A stretch of DNA of 64,000 nt from NCBI GenBank assembly GCA_016713425.1, contig JADJPE010000005.1, positions 6,802,001 to 6,866,000 on the forward strand. Reading direction: 5' to 3'. Under the pieces are notes generated by a model, which saw only the letters and a list, made by a program, of their open reading frames with translations, made no database searches and had not been told where the DNA came from. Shown here piece by piece: positions 35,547 through 44,516 of the stretch; position 1 is the stretch's first letter; every line of letters begins with the position of its first letter. This stretch comes from Deltaproteobacteria bacterium. Its GTDB lineage: Bacteria; Myxococcota; Kuafuiibacteriia; Kuafuiibacteriales; Kuafuiibacteriaceae. The position numbers and the translations under genes are program-made.

Positions 35547-36581
35547 TCAACGTGGAGCGAGCGCGATCTGAATGTCGCGGAACGCAGCGCTCAGACCATC
35601 GCGCAGCACCTCGATCTCTCGGTCGCGCCAATCTTTGGGCTCCCCGCGCACGAAACTCGTCTTGTCTTCGCGATTGTCGAACCGGCCAACCGGGAGGTCG
35701 AAGATCGCACCATCCGGCGTCTCGATGGCAATCGTCTTCGGGCGGCGACCATGAGCCAGAAGCCACGCCATATCGTCACAGCCATAGTCGTTCCGCATGA
35801 CGTGCTCCGGCACCCCGTGGTGCAAGATCGACCCCGGGTCGTTCGGATCAGTGCGGGCACGATTCTTTTCGCGCGACATTTCGGGCGTAACCCAAACATA
35901 CAACACGGTCGCACGGCGCAGGATCTCCGGGTCGAGAAGCCCAAGCGAATAACGATACCCAAAGGGTGCAGCGAGCGGCATCCCGTGCCCTTCGGGCCCA
36001 CCACGCGCCAATTCGATGACGAGTGTGCGGTCGCGTCTCGGCCGCGCGCCCGTGCTCGTAGGCGCGCCCGTGTTCGCGGCGGCCGCATCGGCGTGCATCC
36101 GATCGACGTCTGCTTCGAGCTCGCGCTCGAGCCGAGTGCGCAGCGTCGCAGGCAAGCGGCCCAAGCGAGCCCGCTCGATCCCAACCTGCGCGGCCGCTCG
36201 ATCGATGCGCGCCAGCATGTCGGCGACGGTCGAGCTCTCGGATTCTCGTCGAAGCGCTTCGCCCAACGAGGCTTGCGACCCGGCGTCGACCCGGCGGAAG
36301 TCTTCGTTGAGCAACGCAATCAGCGTCCCCCAATCCCGTCCATCACGAAACGAGCGATCCGGAGCCTCAAAAAACACGCCCGACTCGCCGGACTCGAGGC
36401 ACACCTCGTCGACCCGTCGCATCAAGTGAACGTACGGGAAGTCGTCGAGCTGGACGGTCGGCGCGAGCCCGAACTCGCGACGAACTTCATCGACCGGTCG
36501 CGACGACAAGAATCGGCGAACCTCAGACTTCCCCGAGGCCGGGAGTGCGAGAAGAAGAACAATATCGAGCGTTTCATGCAT
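35547..36581 (-). CDS. P-loop NTPase/kinase-like protein of unknown function
   Basis: A 344-residue protein opening with MHETLDIVLLLALPASGKSE, whose ALPASGKS is a compact Walker A as in nucleotide and small-molecule kinases. Later blocks include QLDDFPYVHLMRRVDE and FGYRYSLGLLDPEILRRATVLYVWVTPEMSREKN, where the Tyr-rich strand and Arg/Lys cluster would suit a lid. A Glu/Asp/Ala-rich helical insert and a short Ala-Thr-Gly linker lie in the middle. The start ATG 36581 has GGAG nine bases upstream. It is transcribed divergently from purE across a 119-base gap. I know proteins like it only as hypothetical ATP-binding proteins. Confidence 0.75.
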   Translation of the reverse strand: MHETLDIVLLLALPASGKSEVRRFLSSRPVDEVRREFGLAPTVQLDDFPYVHLMRRVDEVCLESGESGVFFEAPDRSFRDGRDWGTLIALLNEDFRRVDAGSQASLGEALRRESESSTVADMLARIDRAAAQVGIERARLGRLPATLRTRLERELEADVDRMHADAAAANTGAPTSTGARPRRDRTLVIELARGGPEGHGMPLAAPFGYRYSLGLLDPEILRRATVLYVWVTPEMSREKNRARTDPNDPGSILHHGVPEHVMRNDYGCDDMAWLLAHGRRPKTIAIETPDGAIFDLPVGRFDNREDKTSFVRGEPKDWRDREIEVLRDGLSAAFRDIQIALAPR

Positions 36582-36700
36582 GGCTAGAACTCCAACCGAA
36601 AATCCGAAGGGCGACGCTCGGCTAACACGATTTGGCGGACTTGGTGAACATTCCTGTTGCGCCTGCCACGGACGACCATTACTAGCTCTGGCGAGAAGCC

Positions 36701-37216
36701 ATGGAGCAAGAAAACCAGCACGAAGTGAACCCACTGGTCGGCGTCGTGATGGGGAGCAAGAGCGACCTCGAGCCCCTCGATGCGGCGGCCTCAATCCTCA
36801 AAGCGTTGGGCATTCCGTATGAGTTTCGGATCCTCTCCGCCCACCGCACGCCGGAAGAGACACTCGAATACGCGGCCGGCGCGGAGGCTCGGGGCATACA
36901 GGTCCTCATCGCCGCCGCCGGAGCCGCGGCCGCCCTCCCCGGTGTCATCGCCGCCAAGACGCTGTTGCCGGTGCTCGGCGTGCCGCTCGCCGCCACACCG
37001 CTTCAGGGCATGGACGCCTTGCTTTCGATCGTGCAGATGCCCAAGGGCGTGCCCGTCGGAACCCTTGCGATCGGGAGCGCCGGCGCCGGAAACGCGGCGC
37101 TTCTCGCGGCCGAGATCATCGCGCTCTCGAGGCCCGAGATCAAAGCGCGCCTTCGCGCGTGGCGGGAAGAGCGTCGACAGGCCGTGCTCAGCGAATCGCA
37201 CGTCAGCCGCTTCTAG
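36701..37216 (+). CDS. purE: PurE, N5-carboxyaminoimidazole ribonucleotide mutase
   Basis: Class I PurE of purine biosynthesis, converting N5-CAIR to CAIR. The protein is 171 residues, with VGVVMGSKSDLEPLDAA at the nucleotide site, RILSAHRTPEETLEYA holding the catalytic His, and LIAAAGAAAALPGVIAAKT then MPKGVPVGTLAIG. No purK is adjacent. Its last four bases overlap the end of the convergent Ppx/GppA gene. Confidence 0.96.
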   Translation: MEQENQHEVNPLVGVVMGSKSDLEPLDAAASILKALGIPYEFRILSAHRTPEETLEYAAGAEARGIQVLIAAAGAAAALPGVIAAKTLLPVLGVPLAATPLQGMDALLSIVQMPKGVPVGTLAIGSAGAGNAALLAAEIIALSRPEIKARLRAWREERRQAVLSESHVSRF

Positions 37217-38724
37217 CGCACAGCGTCTTCGATGCGCGTGCGCACATCGAGATCGATGCCAATGTTGCTCAGCGCTTGGCGATGCTGTTGAAGATCGGCG
37301 CTCGTCAAGGGGTTCGCTCGAAGCCATTCGGCCGGAAACTCGATGCGCAAGCAACGACTGTCGGCGGTCACCGAGGCATCGGGAAGCGCTTCGGTCGAGC
37401 GCGTGCGATTGAGGGCACAAGCGAGGCGAAAGACAGCGGCAAGACGCATCGCCGTCTCCACCTCGGCGCGCGCAATGCCCGCAAAGACGTCACGCCGAAT
37501 CTTTCGTCGGTGCGCCAAGATGACCGCGGCGAGAAGTCGCTGATCCTCTCGCGAAAAGCCGGCCATATCCGCGTAGGTCACGAGGTATGCGCTGTGCTTG
37601 TGATAGCCGGTGTGCGAGATCGAAAGCCCAATCTCGTGGAGTTGGGCCGCCCAAGTGAGCACCTGAAGAGCGCGCGACATATCAAGACGCCACGGTCCCG
37701 CGACGCCCTCGAGAATCCAGCGCGCCGTCCGTTCAACGCGCTCCGACTGTCGTCGATCGACACCGTAACGCGAGCAGAAGCCGCGGATCGTTCGGTCACG
37801 CGTATCCTCATGGCGAATTCGGCCGACCAAATCGTAGAGCAGCCCTTCGCGCAAAGCGCCCGGTGAGCGACGCATGACCTCGATCCCGAGGGTCTCGAAA
37901 ATCGCCTCTAGGATCGCAAGTCCGCCGGGAATGATCGCCCGACGCTCAGCCGGCACGCCGAGGAGATCGAGTGCGCGGGTATGACCATGCATGATCATGG
38001 CTTTTCGAAACCGCTTGAGCCCTTTGGCGGTAATCAAGTCACCCCAGCCATTGGCATGAAGAATGTCGTCGATGCTCAGGATCGTCCCCGAACAGCCCAG
38101 GGCTTGCTGCCAACCCAAGCTTCGAAATGCGCTTTCGATCGACTGGGCTTCGAGCTTCGCGGCAATGCTCGCTCGCTGAAAACGCTCCTTCGTAAGGACA
38201 CCGTCGCCGAAGAACTCGAGCGACACGCTGACGCAGCCCATGAACAGGCTGTCGGACTGAAGAATGTCGAAGCCTTGGCCGATCACGCACTCCGTGCTTC
38301 CGCCCCCAATGTCGACAACCAAACGCCGACCTTCGTCGTGCGCCGCGGTCTGCGCCATCCCGAGATAGATGAGGCGCGCCTCCTCCTTGCCGGCGATGAT
38401 CTCGATCGGGTGGCCCAGCGCGACCTGAGCGCGCTCGAGGAAATCGAGGCCGTTCTTTGCCCGCCGAAGCGTATTCGTCCCGACGGCCCGGACCCGTCCC
38501 GCCGGAACTTCTCGAACCCGCTGACCGAATCGCTCGAGACACGCGACCGCTCGGTCCTGTGCTTCGGTCGTCAAGAGCCCGCGCTCGTCGAGGCCCGCAC
38601 CGAGCATCACGCCCTCTCGCATGCGGTCTACGACGTCTAGATGCCCGTCCTTCAGCCGGGCGACGATCATGTGAAAGCTGTTCGATCCGAGATCGGCCGC
38701 CGCGATGAACTCCGCTCTGTGCAC
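37213..38724 (-). CDS. Ppx/GppA-family phosphatase with C-terminal HD-like domain
   Basis: Exopolyphosphatase or guanosine pentaphosphate phosphohydrolase, 503 residues. The actin-like ATPase fold opens with AAADLGSNSFHMIVARL, and RRLVVDIGGGSTECVIG is the second phosphate loop; GKEEARLIYLGM lies between them. The C-terminal part has LHEIGLSISHTGYHKHSAYL, typical of the helical HD-like domain of full-length Ppx. The start is GTG 38724, with GAGGAG upstream. Which of the two activities it has cannot be told from the sequence. Convergent with purE. Confidence 0.93.
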   Translation of the reverse strand: MHRAEFIAAADLGSNSFHMIVARLKDGHLDVVDRMREGVMLGAGLDERGLLTTEAQDRAVACLERFGQRVREVPAGRVRAVGTNTLRRAKNGLDFLERAQVALGHPIEIIAGKEEARLIYLGMAQTAAHDEGRRLVVDIGGGSTECVIGQGFDILQSDSLFMGCVSVSLEFFGDGVLTKERFQRASIAAKLEAQSIESAFRSLGWQQALGCSGTILSIDDILHANGWGDLITAKGLKRFRKAMIMHGHTRALDLLGVPAERRAIIPGGLAILEAIFETLGIEVMRRSPGALREGLLYDLVGRIRHEDTRDRTIRGFCSRYGVDRRQSERVERTARWILEGVAGPWRLDMSRALQVLTWAAQLHEIGLSISHTGYHKHSAYLVTYADMAGFSREDQRLLAAVILAHRRKIRRDVFAGIARAEVETAMRLAAVFRLACALNRTRSTEALPDASVTADSRCLRIEFPAEWLRANPLTSADLQQHRQALSNIGIDLDVRTRIEDAVR

Positions 38725-38751
38725 GCCCTGCCCATCTCCTCGCGGATCTAG

Positions 38752-38815
38752 CTTTAGCTTTCGAGCTCTGGCCTTCTAGCTCTGGCTCTGGCTCTGGCCC
38801 TGGCTTAGCTCTAGC
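38752..38815. repeat. Degenerate 6-bp repeats in the Ppx/GppA - PilZ gap
   Basis: The 118-base gap holds repeated tctggc, tagctt and tagctc hexamers. No gene or promoter was seen in it. Confidence 0.7.
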
Positions 38816-38842
38816 CCGCCCTCTCGCTCATCCCTCGCGTCT

Positions 38843-40333
38843 TCACTCTTCGAAGCGCAGGAAGACAGTCAACCGGTCGCCTAGCTTCGTGACGCGACCA
38901 CTGTGAATCGCACGCTTCGCGTCAAAGACGACGCGCGTAAAACCATCATGGCGACCGACGCGAATGCTTGTCACTGGAGACATCACCGCAGGAATCTCAA
39001 CCGCGCCCTCGTGGTCGACAATGTCGACCACGAATCGCTCGGGATCTCTGAACACGTACGTGCGCATGACCTGGGCAGCCGTCGATAAGCGAAGGTCGTA
39101 CGTTCCCGGGCTACTGGAGGATGAAACGCCCCCGGCCGCGGGCTTCGCTTCGGTCTTTGAGTGCGCGTTGGAGGGCGCTTTGGCCTTGGCCTTGGCCTCC
39201 GCGTTCGCTTCCCCTCCGGTCCCCGGTTTGGACTTATCCTGCGCCGTGTCGTCCGCAACCAACAGCGCGTCGAATCCTCGCGTCTTCGCGACCGTGTCGA
39301 GCGGCACGAGCGGAGGCAATGGGCGACGAGGTCGCTCGGCCTTGTCAATGCGCCCCGGCGACTGCTTGCGGCCGTCGGCGCCCCCGACAACACTTTCCCC
39401 CGATGTAGGCTTTCGGGACGCCGGCCGGTCCAACGGATCGACGACCGACTCGCCCATGAGGACCCTGTGCGTCGATGCGCTCAGGCCGCGCGAGGACGCA
39501 TCATCGGCCGACTTGGAGAGCGGCGCACTTGTAACGAACCATGCAACGACCGCGACGGTCGCACAGCTACCTAGAGCCACGATGATCATTCCTTTCCAGA
39601 GCCGGGAACGGCGACCAGCGCGCGCTTCCGCGCCGGAGGCGTTCGAACCGTCGGCGCTCTGCGCCGTCATTGAAGCATGATCCGCTTCGAGAGGATTCGG
39701 CAGGTGCCAGGCCGACGCATCGAAGCCATCGAGCGCGGCGTCAGAGTCGGCGGCGTCCTCGATGCCCGGATCGAAACCTGGTCTCAGATCGATGCCGAGC
39801 TCGAGATCGAGATCTTGATCGTGACCGTCGTAGGCGCCGATCTCGACATTGAGGTCGCGATCGAGAACACGGTCGAGGTCGGGGTCAGGGTCAGGGTCGA
39901 GGTCGGGCTTGAATTCGGGGGAATCTGCAAGACCAATCAGAGTCTCAGCACTCGAAAGATCTGCGCCGATCGTTCCGTGCGCAACCCCGTCGATCTCGGC
40001 CTTCAGCATCGAAACCGCCTCGTCATCGAGACGCACGAACCGCACGCCAAACCCGGAGCCGTTCGATCGAACCCGATTGTAGGCTACGGCGGCCTCGGCG
40101 ATGTACACCTCGCCTCCATCCGACAACGGGATCACGGCAGAGAATCGCGCGCCAACCCGGACCGGACGATCCGCGTCGATGAACAGCCCCCCCACGGAAA
40201 CGTCGCGCGCCGAGACCGAAGCCTCGGGCGGCTCATTCGGAGGTCCGACCTTCACCAGTCCTGTCACGGGCACACGAAGAGACGACCTCCGATCCTCTCC
40301 GGTCCACGATGATCGCGCCGCTGACCCCGCCAT
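38843..40333 (-). CDS. PilZ domain - transmembrane - AMIN domain protein
   Basis: A 496-residue protein joining three parts. Residues about 14-115 are a PilZ (cyclic di-GMP) domain: DRRSSLRVPVTGLV gives the RxxxR region and DVSVGGLFIDAD the D/NxSxxG region. Residues about 250-275 (KGMIIVALGSCATVAVVAWFV) cross the membrane. The last 90 residues (YDLRLSTAAQVMRTYVF, FVVDIVDHEGAVEIP, GDRLTVFLRFEE) are an AMIN domain, known from periplasmic cell-wall amidases and pilus secretins. Acidic Asp-Pro-Asp-Leu repeats and an Ala/Lys linker lie between. Start ATG 40333 is a conservative choice; GTG 40402 is possible. It suggests cyclic di-GMP control of an envelope or pilus complex. Confidence 0.8.
   Translation of the reverse strand: MAGSAARSSWTGEDRRSSLRVPVTGLVKVGPPNEPPEASVSARDVSVGGLFIDADRPVRVGARFSAVIPLSDGGEVYIAEAAVAYNRVRSNGSGFGVRFVRLDDEAVSMLKAEIDGVAHGTIGADLSSAETLIGLADSPEFKPDLDPDPDPDLDRVLDRDLNVEIGAYDGHDQDLDLELGIDLRPGFDPGIEDAADSDAALDGFDASAWHLPNPLEADHASMTAQSADGSNASGAEARAGRRSRLWKGMIIVALGSCATVAVVAWFVTSAPLSKSADDASSRGLSASTHRVLMGESVVDPLDRPASRKPTSGESVVGGADGRKQSPGRIDKAERPRRPLPPLVPLDTVAKTRGFDALLVADDTAQDKSKPGTGGEANAEAKAKAKAPSNAHSKTEAKPAAGGVSSSSSPGTYDLRLSTAAQVMRTYVFRDPERFVVDIVDHEGAVEIPAVMSPVTSIRVGRHDGFTRVVFDAKRAIHSGRVTKLGDRLTVFLRFEE
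39800..39915. repeat. Degenerate 6-bp array in the PilZ-AMIN gene
   Basis: Repeated ggtcag, ggtcga and gatcga hexamers. The coding strand gives an Asp-Pro-Asp-Leu rich acidic linker after the PilZ domain. Confidence 0.75.
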
Positions 40334-40460
40334 GCGCACACGGGAACACGAAGATTCGTTGGCGTCGAATTTTCGTCCATCGCCGGGGCCCCATATTGAC
40401 ACAGCGCGTAATCGACCGAAGACTCGAGGCGGAAGGCACAGCAGTTTCAGGAGGTTCGAG

Positions 40461-42296
40461 ATGGTTGTATCCCCCAGATTCCAGACGTTCGAAGGCGGTC
40501 AAACAGAGGAACAAGCCCTGCTTCCGGGGGGCGGCTTTCTCCTGCACACCGCCTGCACCCATCCGATCTTCACCGCCGAGCAGTTCACGGAAGAACATCG
40601 CGCGTTCTACCGGACGGCCACCGACTTCATCGAGCAAGAGGTCACGCCCAGGCATAAGGACATCGAAGCGAAGCAACCCGGGCTCATGCCTACGCTCCTC
40701 CGAAAAGCCGGTGAACTCGGGTTCCACATGATCGACATCCCAGAGCAATTTGGCGGCCTCGGGCTCGACAAGACCACGTCGTGCTTGGTCGCCGAGGCGC
40801 TGGCGCGTCAGGGGAGCTTCAGCGTCGCGTTGGGGGCCCACAACGGCATCGGCATGCTCCCCTTGGTCTTCTTTGGCAGCGATGCGCTGAAGGAAGCGTA
40901 CCTCCCTAAGTTCGCAACGGCCGAGATCATCGGCGCCTATGCGCTCACAGAACCAGGCTCAGGTTCGGATGCACTTGCAGCCAAAACGACCGCGAAGCTT
41001 TCTGACGACGGCCAACATTGGATCCTGAACGGTTCTAAGATGTGGATCACGAACGCGAACATCGCGGACATGTTCACCGTCTTTGCAAAGATCGACGGCA
41101 AGCGCTTCTCGGCCTTCCTCGTGCCCCGGAATGCACCAGGCTTCGAGGTTGGTCGCGAGGAGCCGAAGATGGGCATCCACGGCTCTTCGACGTGTGCCCT
41201 ATCCTTCGACAACGTGAAGATCCCCAAAGAGAACCTGCTCGGCGAAGAAGGCCGAGGCCACAAGATTGCCTTCAACATTTTGAACATGGGTCGCCTTCGC
41301 CTTGGCGTCGCCGTCATGGGCGGCTCAAAGTTCGTGCTGGGTCTCGCAGCCAAATACGCCAAGGAGCGCAAGCAGTTCGACCGCACCCTCGCTGAGTTCC
41401 CGATCATCCAGCAGAAGTTGGCCGACATGGCGGTCGCGATCTACAAGGCCGAATCCTGCGCCTATCGAACGACGGGAAACATCGACGCCGCCATGGCCCG
41501 CGTCGCCAAGGACGACCCCAACCGTCCAGCTCGCCTCGTAGAAGCCATCGAAGAATACAACGTGGAAGCCTCGATCATGAAGGTCTCCGGCTCCGAGGGT
41601 CTCGATGCCATCGTCGACGAGGCCGTGCAGATTCACGGTGGATACGGCTACAGCGAGGATTATAGCGTCGAGGTTGCATACCGTGACAGCCGTATCAACC
41701 GTATCTTCGAAGGCACCAACGAGATCAACAGAATGCTGATCCCGGGGACGATCCTGAAGCGCGCCATGAAGGGGACACTCGCTCTACTCCCCGTGGCCCA
41801 ATCCATTCAAGATACGCTCCACCGAGCGCGTTCTCCGATCCCACCACTGAGCGACGGTCCGTTGGCTCAGGAAGCCCAGCTCGCTGAGCTGGTTCGGCGT
41901 GCCACCGTCTACACGATGGGCACCGCGGCGATGAAGCTCATGACCGACCTCGAAAAGGAGCAGGAACAGCTCGCGATGATCGCCGACTTGTGCATGGACG
42001 CCTACGCGATCGATTCGGTCGTGCGCCGCGCGATTCAGGCCCAGGCGACCGAGACGCCAGCCCGAGCCGAGCTACATCGCCTTTTCGCCGAAGTGGCCGC
42101 GCTCCAGATCTACGAAGACGCCATGGCCCGCGCGCGCCGCGTCGTCGTCGAGCTTTTCCCGGACGAAGACCAATACACACGTTTCATGGAGCTGAAGCGA
42201 CTTCATCTCGATGACACGATGCCGGTCATCCCGCTTCGCCGGCGTCTCGCAAGAGCCGTCCTCGACGCCGATGGCTATCCGCTGCGGTATCTATAG
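40461..42296 (+). CDS. Acyl-CoA dehydrogenase, very-long-chain/ACAD9-like form
   Basis: A 611-residue acyl-CoA dehydrogenase, about 220 residues longer than the usual four-domain enzyme because of a C-terminal helical extension (from TMGTAAMKLMTDLEKEQEQ onward), as in VLCAD. The flavin/substrate motifs are AYALTEPGSGSDALAAKTTA and WILNGSKMWITNAN; YRDSRINRIFEGTNEINRML holds the catalytic Glu in the FEGTNEI motif. The start ATG 40461 has AGGAGG six bases upstream. In-frame codons further upstream overlap the divergent PilZ gene and look non-coding. Probably the first oxidation step on long-chain fatty acids. Confidence 0.94.
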   Translation: MVVSPRFQTFEGGQTEEQALLPGGGFLLHTACTHPIFTAEQFTEEHRAFYRTATDFIEQEVTPRHKDIEAKQPGLMPTLLRKAGELGFHMIDIPEQFGGLGLDKTTSCLVAEALARQGSFSVALGAHNGIGMLPLVFFGSDALKEAYLPKFATAEIIGAYALTEPGSGSDALAAKTTAKLSDDGQHWILNGSKMWITNANIADMFTVFAKIDGKRFSAFLVPRNAPGFEVGREEPKMGIHGSSTCALSFDNVKIPKENLLGEEGRGHKIAFNILNMGRLRLGVAVMGGSKFVLGLAAKYAKERKQFDRTLAEFPIIQQKLADMAVAIYKAESCAYRTTGNIDAAMARVAKDDPNRPARLVEAIEEYNVEASIMKVSGSEGLDAIVDEAVQIHGGYGYSEDYSVEVAYRDSRINRIFEGTNEINRMLIPGTILKRAMKGTLALLPVAQSIQDTLHRARSPIPPLSDGPLAQEAQLAELVRRATVYTMGTAAMKLMTDLEKEQEQLAMIADLCMDAYAIDSVVRRAIQAQATETPARAELHRLFAEVAALQIYEDAMARARRVVVELFPDEDQYTRFMELKRLHLDDTMPVIPLRRRLARAVLDADGYPLRYL

Positions 42297-42360
42297 CCTA
42301 CGTATAGCCTACGCCATCGTCCTCGAGTCCTCGAGTCCTCGCGAATCCAGGCCAGCGCCA

Positions 42361-42403
42361 AAAAAGACGCGTCGATCGCCTCAGCAAACGCACGCGTCGT
42401 TTT
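42361..42403. terminator. Probable bidirectional terminator between convergent genes
   Basis: AAAAAGACGCGT at 42361-42372 and ACGCGTCGTTTT at 42392-42403 pair with one mismatch around a 19-base loop. The A-run on the left and T-run on the right suit termination of both the acyl-CoA dehydrogenase and the carbonic anhydrase genes. The rest of the gap holds short direct repeats (tatagcctacg; cctcgagt). Confidence 0.5.
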
Positions 42404-42432
42404 GCACGCAGACGACGCGGCGCGCTCAGGAC

Positions 42433-43245
42433 CTATGGCGTGCTGTCCATCGTCAACGAGATCTTCTCTGCCGACTGAGTCGGACGATTGTTGCCCTCGT
42501 AGACGGCTTCAAACTGTTCGATTTGTGCCTTCGAAAGTTGAACAGGCGTCGACAACACGAACCAGCTCACACCTTCCGTGCAGGGTGGCGTCGTGAGTGA
42601 GCCGCTGTAGCGGTAGGCACCCAGGACCGGCGGCATGAGGTCGCTCACGTTCACCTTCTTCGTCGCCTCGGCAGTGGACGACGCCTCCGCGGGCAACGCG
42701 GCAAGAATGGGTTCGAAGGCACTATTCTCGCTGCCGGACTCCATCAGGAACCCAACAACCGCCAACTGACCTTCGGCGTTCTTGTGCACGACATGGATCT
42801 CGGCGTCGTAGTGTCTTCCATTCACCGTATGCTCACTGGGCGCGTGATAATGATATTGGAGAACATCGTAGCGGACGCCATCGAACTCCATGTAGCTCCC
42901 CGGATCGACGTTCATCTGTACCGTGTGTCCATTGTTGACCATCTTCAGCGCACTCGGTTGATAGTGAAACACCAAATTGCGCAAGTCCTCCTTCTCCGCA
43001 TCCTTCAAGTCGATCGGAGATTGATGCTCGCCGGCACCGCAAACCTCGAACCGAGGATCGAGCGACGACCAGTTCTGCGGGCCGTTCTCACCAACATATG
43101 ACCAGTGAGCCGAATGCGGTGCGTGCTCCGCTTTGGCACTGTGCTCCGCCTTCATGGTGTCGTGGTTGGACGACGCGCACGCGTACATCATCATCAGCGG
43201 CAGAAACAGCGAACTCGCTGTGGCTAGAGAATGAGTTGTCTTCAT
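42433..43245 (-). CDS. Alpha-type carbonic anhydrase, probable lipoprotein
   Basis: Zinc enzyme hydrating CO2, 270 residues. The zinc ligands lie in LQYHYHAPSEH (two His) and DAEIHVVHK (third). HQSPIDLKD, NNGHTVQM and GSLTTPPCTEGVSWFVL are further alpha-family signatures. The N-terminus has a signal peptide ending in MMMYACAS, a plausible lipobox, so the enzyme would be periplasmic and membrane-attached. ATG 43245 has GGGAGG about seven bases upstream. Convergent with the acyl-CoA dehydrogenase gene. Confidence 0.95.
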   Translation of the reverse strand: MKTTHSLATASSLFLPLMMMYACASSNHDTMKAEHSAKAEHAPHSAHWSYVGENGPQNWSSLDPRFEVCGAGEHQSPIDLKDAEKEDLRNLVFHYQPSALKMVNNGHTVQMNVDPGSYMEFDGVRYDVLQYHYHAPSEHTVNGRHYDAEIHVVHKNAEGQLAVVGFLMESGSENSAFEPILAALPAEASSTAEATKKVNVSDLMPPVLGAYRYSGSLTTPPCTEGVSWFVLSTPVQLSKAQIEQFEAVYEGNNRPTQSAEKISLTMDSTP

Positions 43246-43531
43246 ATTGAACCTCCCGGAATGAATCGACCTGGGCCGGGCCCCTGCCCGACGACATTGT
43301 TGTGGCGACGTTGCCCTCTGATCTCGGCACGCCCTCTTGCGAGCTACACCTCTTCGGAGCGTCCGTCTACGTCAAGGTGGCGGTGGAATTGCTCTTGGTC
43401 GGGATTCGAAGACGATGGCCGGAACTCGAAGGCAAAGTCTCGCGACACGCATGGGCCGCGGATGGCCATCCGGCGCGGGGGCTCTCGACGACGACTTGAC
43501 GCCGCCCGAAGTCACGTCAAAATGCGGGCCG

Positions 43532-44182
43532 ATGTCTGAGTCTGAGTCTGAGTCTGGATCTGAATCCGAAATCGAGCTTCGCTCCGCTGCCCGGCGAGGA
43601 TCTACATCGGCATCGAAGCGACGAGCCCTCGTCCTCATCGCCGAAGGAACAGAAGAGATGGAAGTCGCAATCATCGTCGACTTGCTACGGCGTGCGAAGA
43701 TCGAGGTGATCCTCGCGTCACTCGAACGTGCGCAACATGTCACCTGCAGCCGAGGCCTGAGGATCGCGCCCGATGCAGCGCTTTCCGACGTCTGCGACAC
43801 ATCCGAAACATACGATGCGGTCGTGCTCCCCGGGGGTGCCGAAGGCGCCGATCGACTCGCGGCATCCCCCGCCGTCGCCGAGGTTCTGCGCCGCCACGTC
43901 GAAGCCGGGCGCCTCATCGGCGCCATCTGCGCTGCGCCCGCGGCCCTCAGAGCGCACGGCTTTGGCCACGGACGGCGGCTGACGAGTCATCCATCGGTCC
44001 GAGCTCGAGTCGCGCCTGGCGCCGACTATCAAGAGTCGTCGGTCGTCGAAGATGGCCTCTTTGTCACGAGCCGAGGTCCTGGCACCGCCTTTGATTTCGC
44101 GCTCGCGATTATTCGCCGCCTCTCCGGCCCCGAAGTCAGAGCGCAGGTTCTTGCGCCCCTCATGCTCGAAGTCGTCCCCTGA
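43532..44182 (+). CDS. DJ-1/PfpI family protein
   Basis: A 216-residue protein of the DJ-1/PfpI/ThiJ family. RRALVLIAEGTEEMEVAII starts the fold with the conserved Glu, and IGAICAAPAALRAHGF has the reactive Cys in the nucleophile elbow. DAVVLPGGAEGADRLA and VTSRGPGTAFDFAL complete the pattern, closest to the YajL/DJ-1 branch associated with glyoxalase III-like or protein-repair activity. The first 30 residues are a Ser-Glu repeat from a 6-bp array (gagtct) and are not part of the family. The start is uncertain, as no strong ribosome-binding site precedes ATG 43532. Confidence 0.88.
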   Translation: MSESESESGSESEIELRSAARRGSTSASKRRALVLIAEGTEEMEVAIIVDLLRRAKIEVILASLERAQHVTCSRGLRIAPDAALSDVCDTSETYDAVVLPGGAEGADRLAASPAVAEVLRRHVEAGRLIGAICAAPAALRAHGFGHGRRLTSHPSVRARVAPGADYQESSVVEDGLFVTSRGPGTAFDFALAIIRRLSGPEVRAQVLAPLMLEVVP

Positions 44183-44516
44183 TCCGAAGACCGGGTCGAA
44201 GTCGCCCGCACCCCCGACCAGGTCACGCACCCGCACGGAAGACGAAGACACGGCACACGTGGTCGCACACGTGGTCGCACACGCGGTCGCGCACGTGGTC
44301 GCGCACGTGGCCGCGCACGTGTACTCGATCAACATAGGCGCCCACATCACGCGAAGCCGAATGCAGCCCTCGGACCAGACACGGCTCCGACCTGCCAACG
44401 ATCATGTGGGCGGTTCTGCGCCGGGTGACGCCAACGGAGGCGCTCTGACTTCATCGCATCATCCCCACGCTGAGGTTAGAACGCTGAGATATCGCGCCTC
44501 GCTCGGAGTTTTCGCC
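44183..44516. repeat. Gap with a 12-bp tandem array (44253-44321) ahead of the giant lipoprotein gene
   Basis: Five full units and one partial unit of gcacacgtggtc or gcgcacgtggtc; most carry a CACGTG palindrome. The array lies about 200 bases upstream of the lipoprotein start. One plus frame stays open through it (Ala-His-Val-Val repeats) but has no credible start, so I treat the region as non-coding and possibly regulatory. Confidence 0.75.

Noticed and set aside
40101..40460. N-terminal extension of the acyl-CoA dehydrogenase
   Set aside because: It overlaps the divergent PilZ gene, is Thr/Arg/Pro-rich, and AGGAGG marks ATG 40461 as the start.
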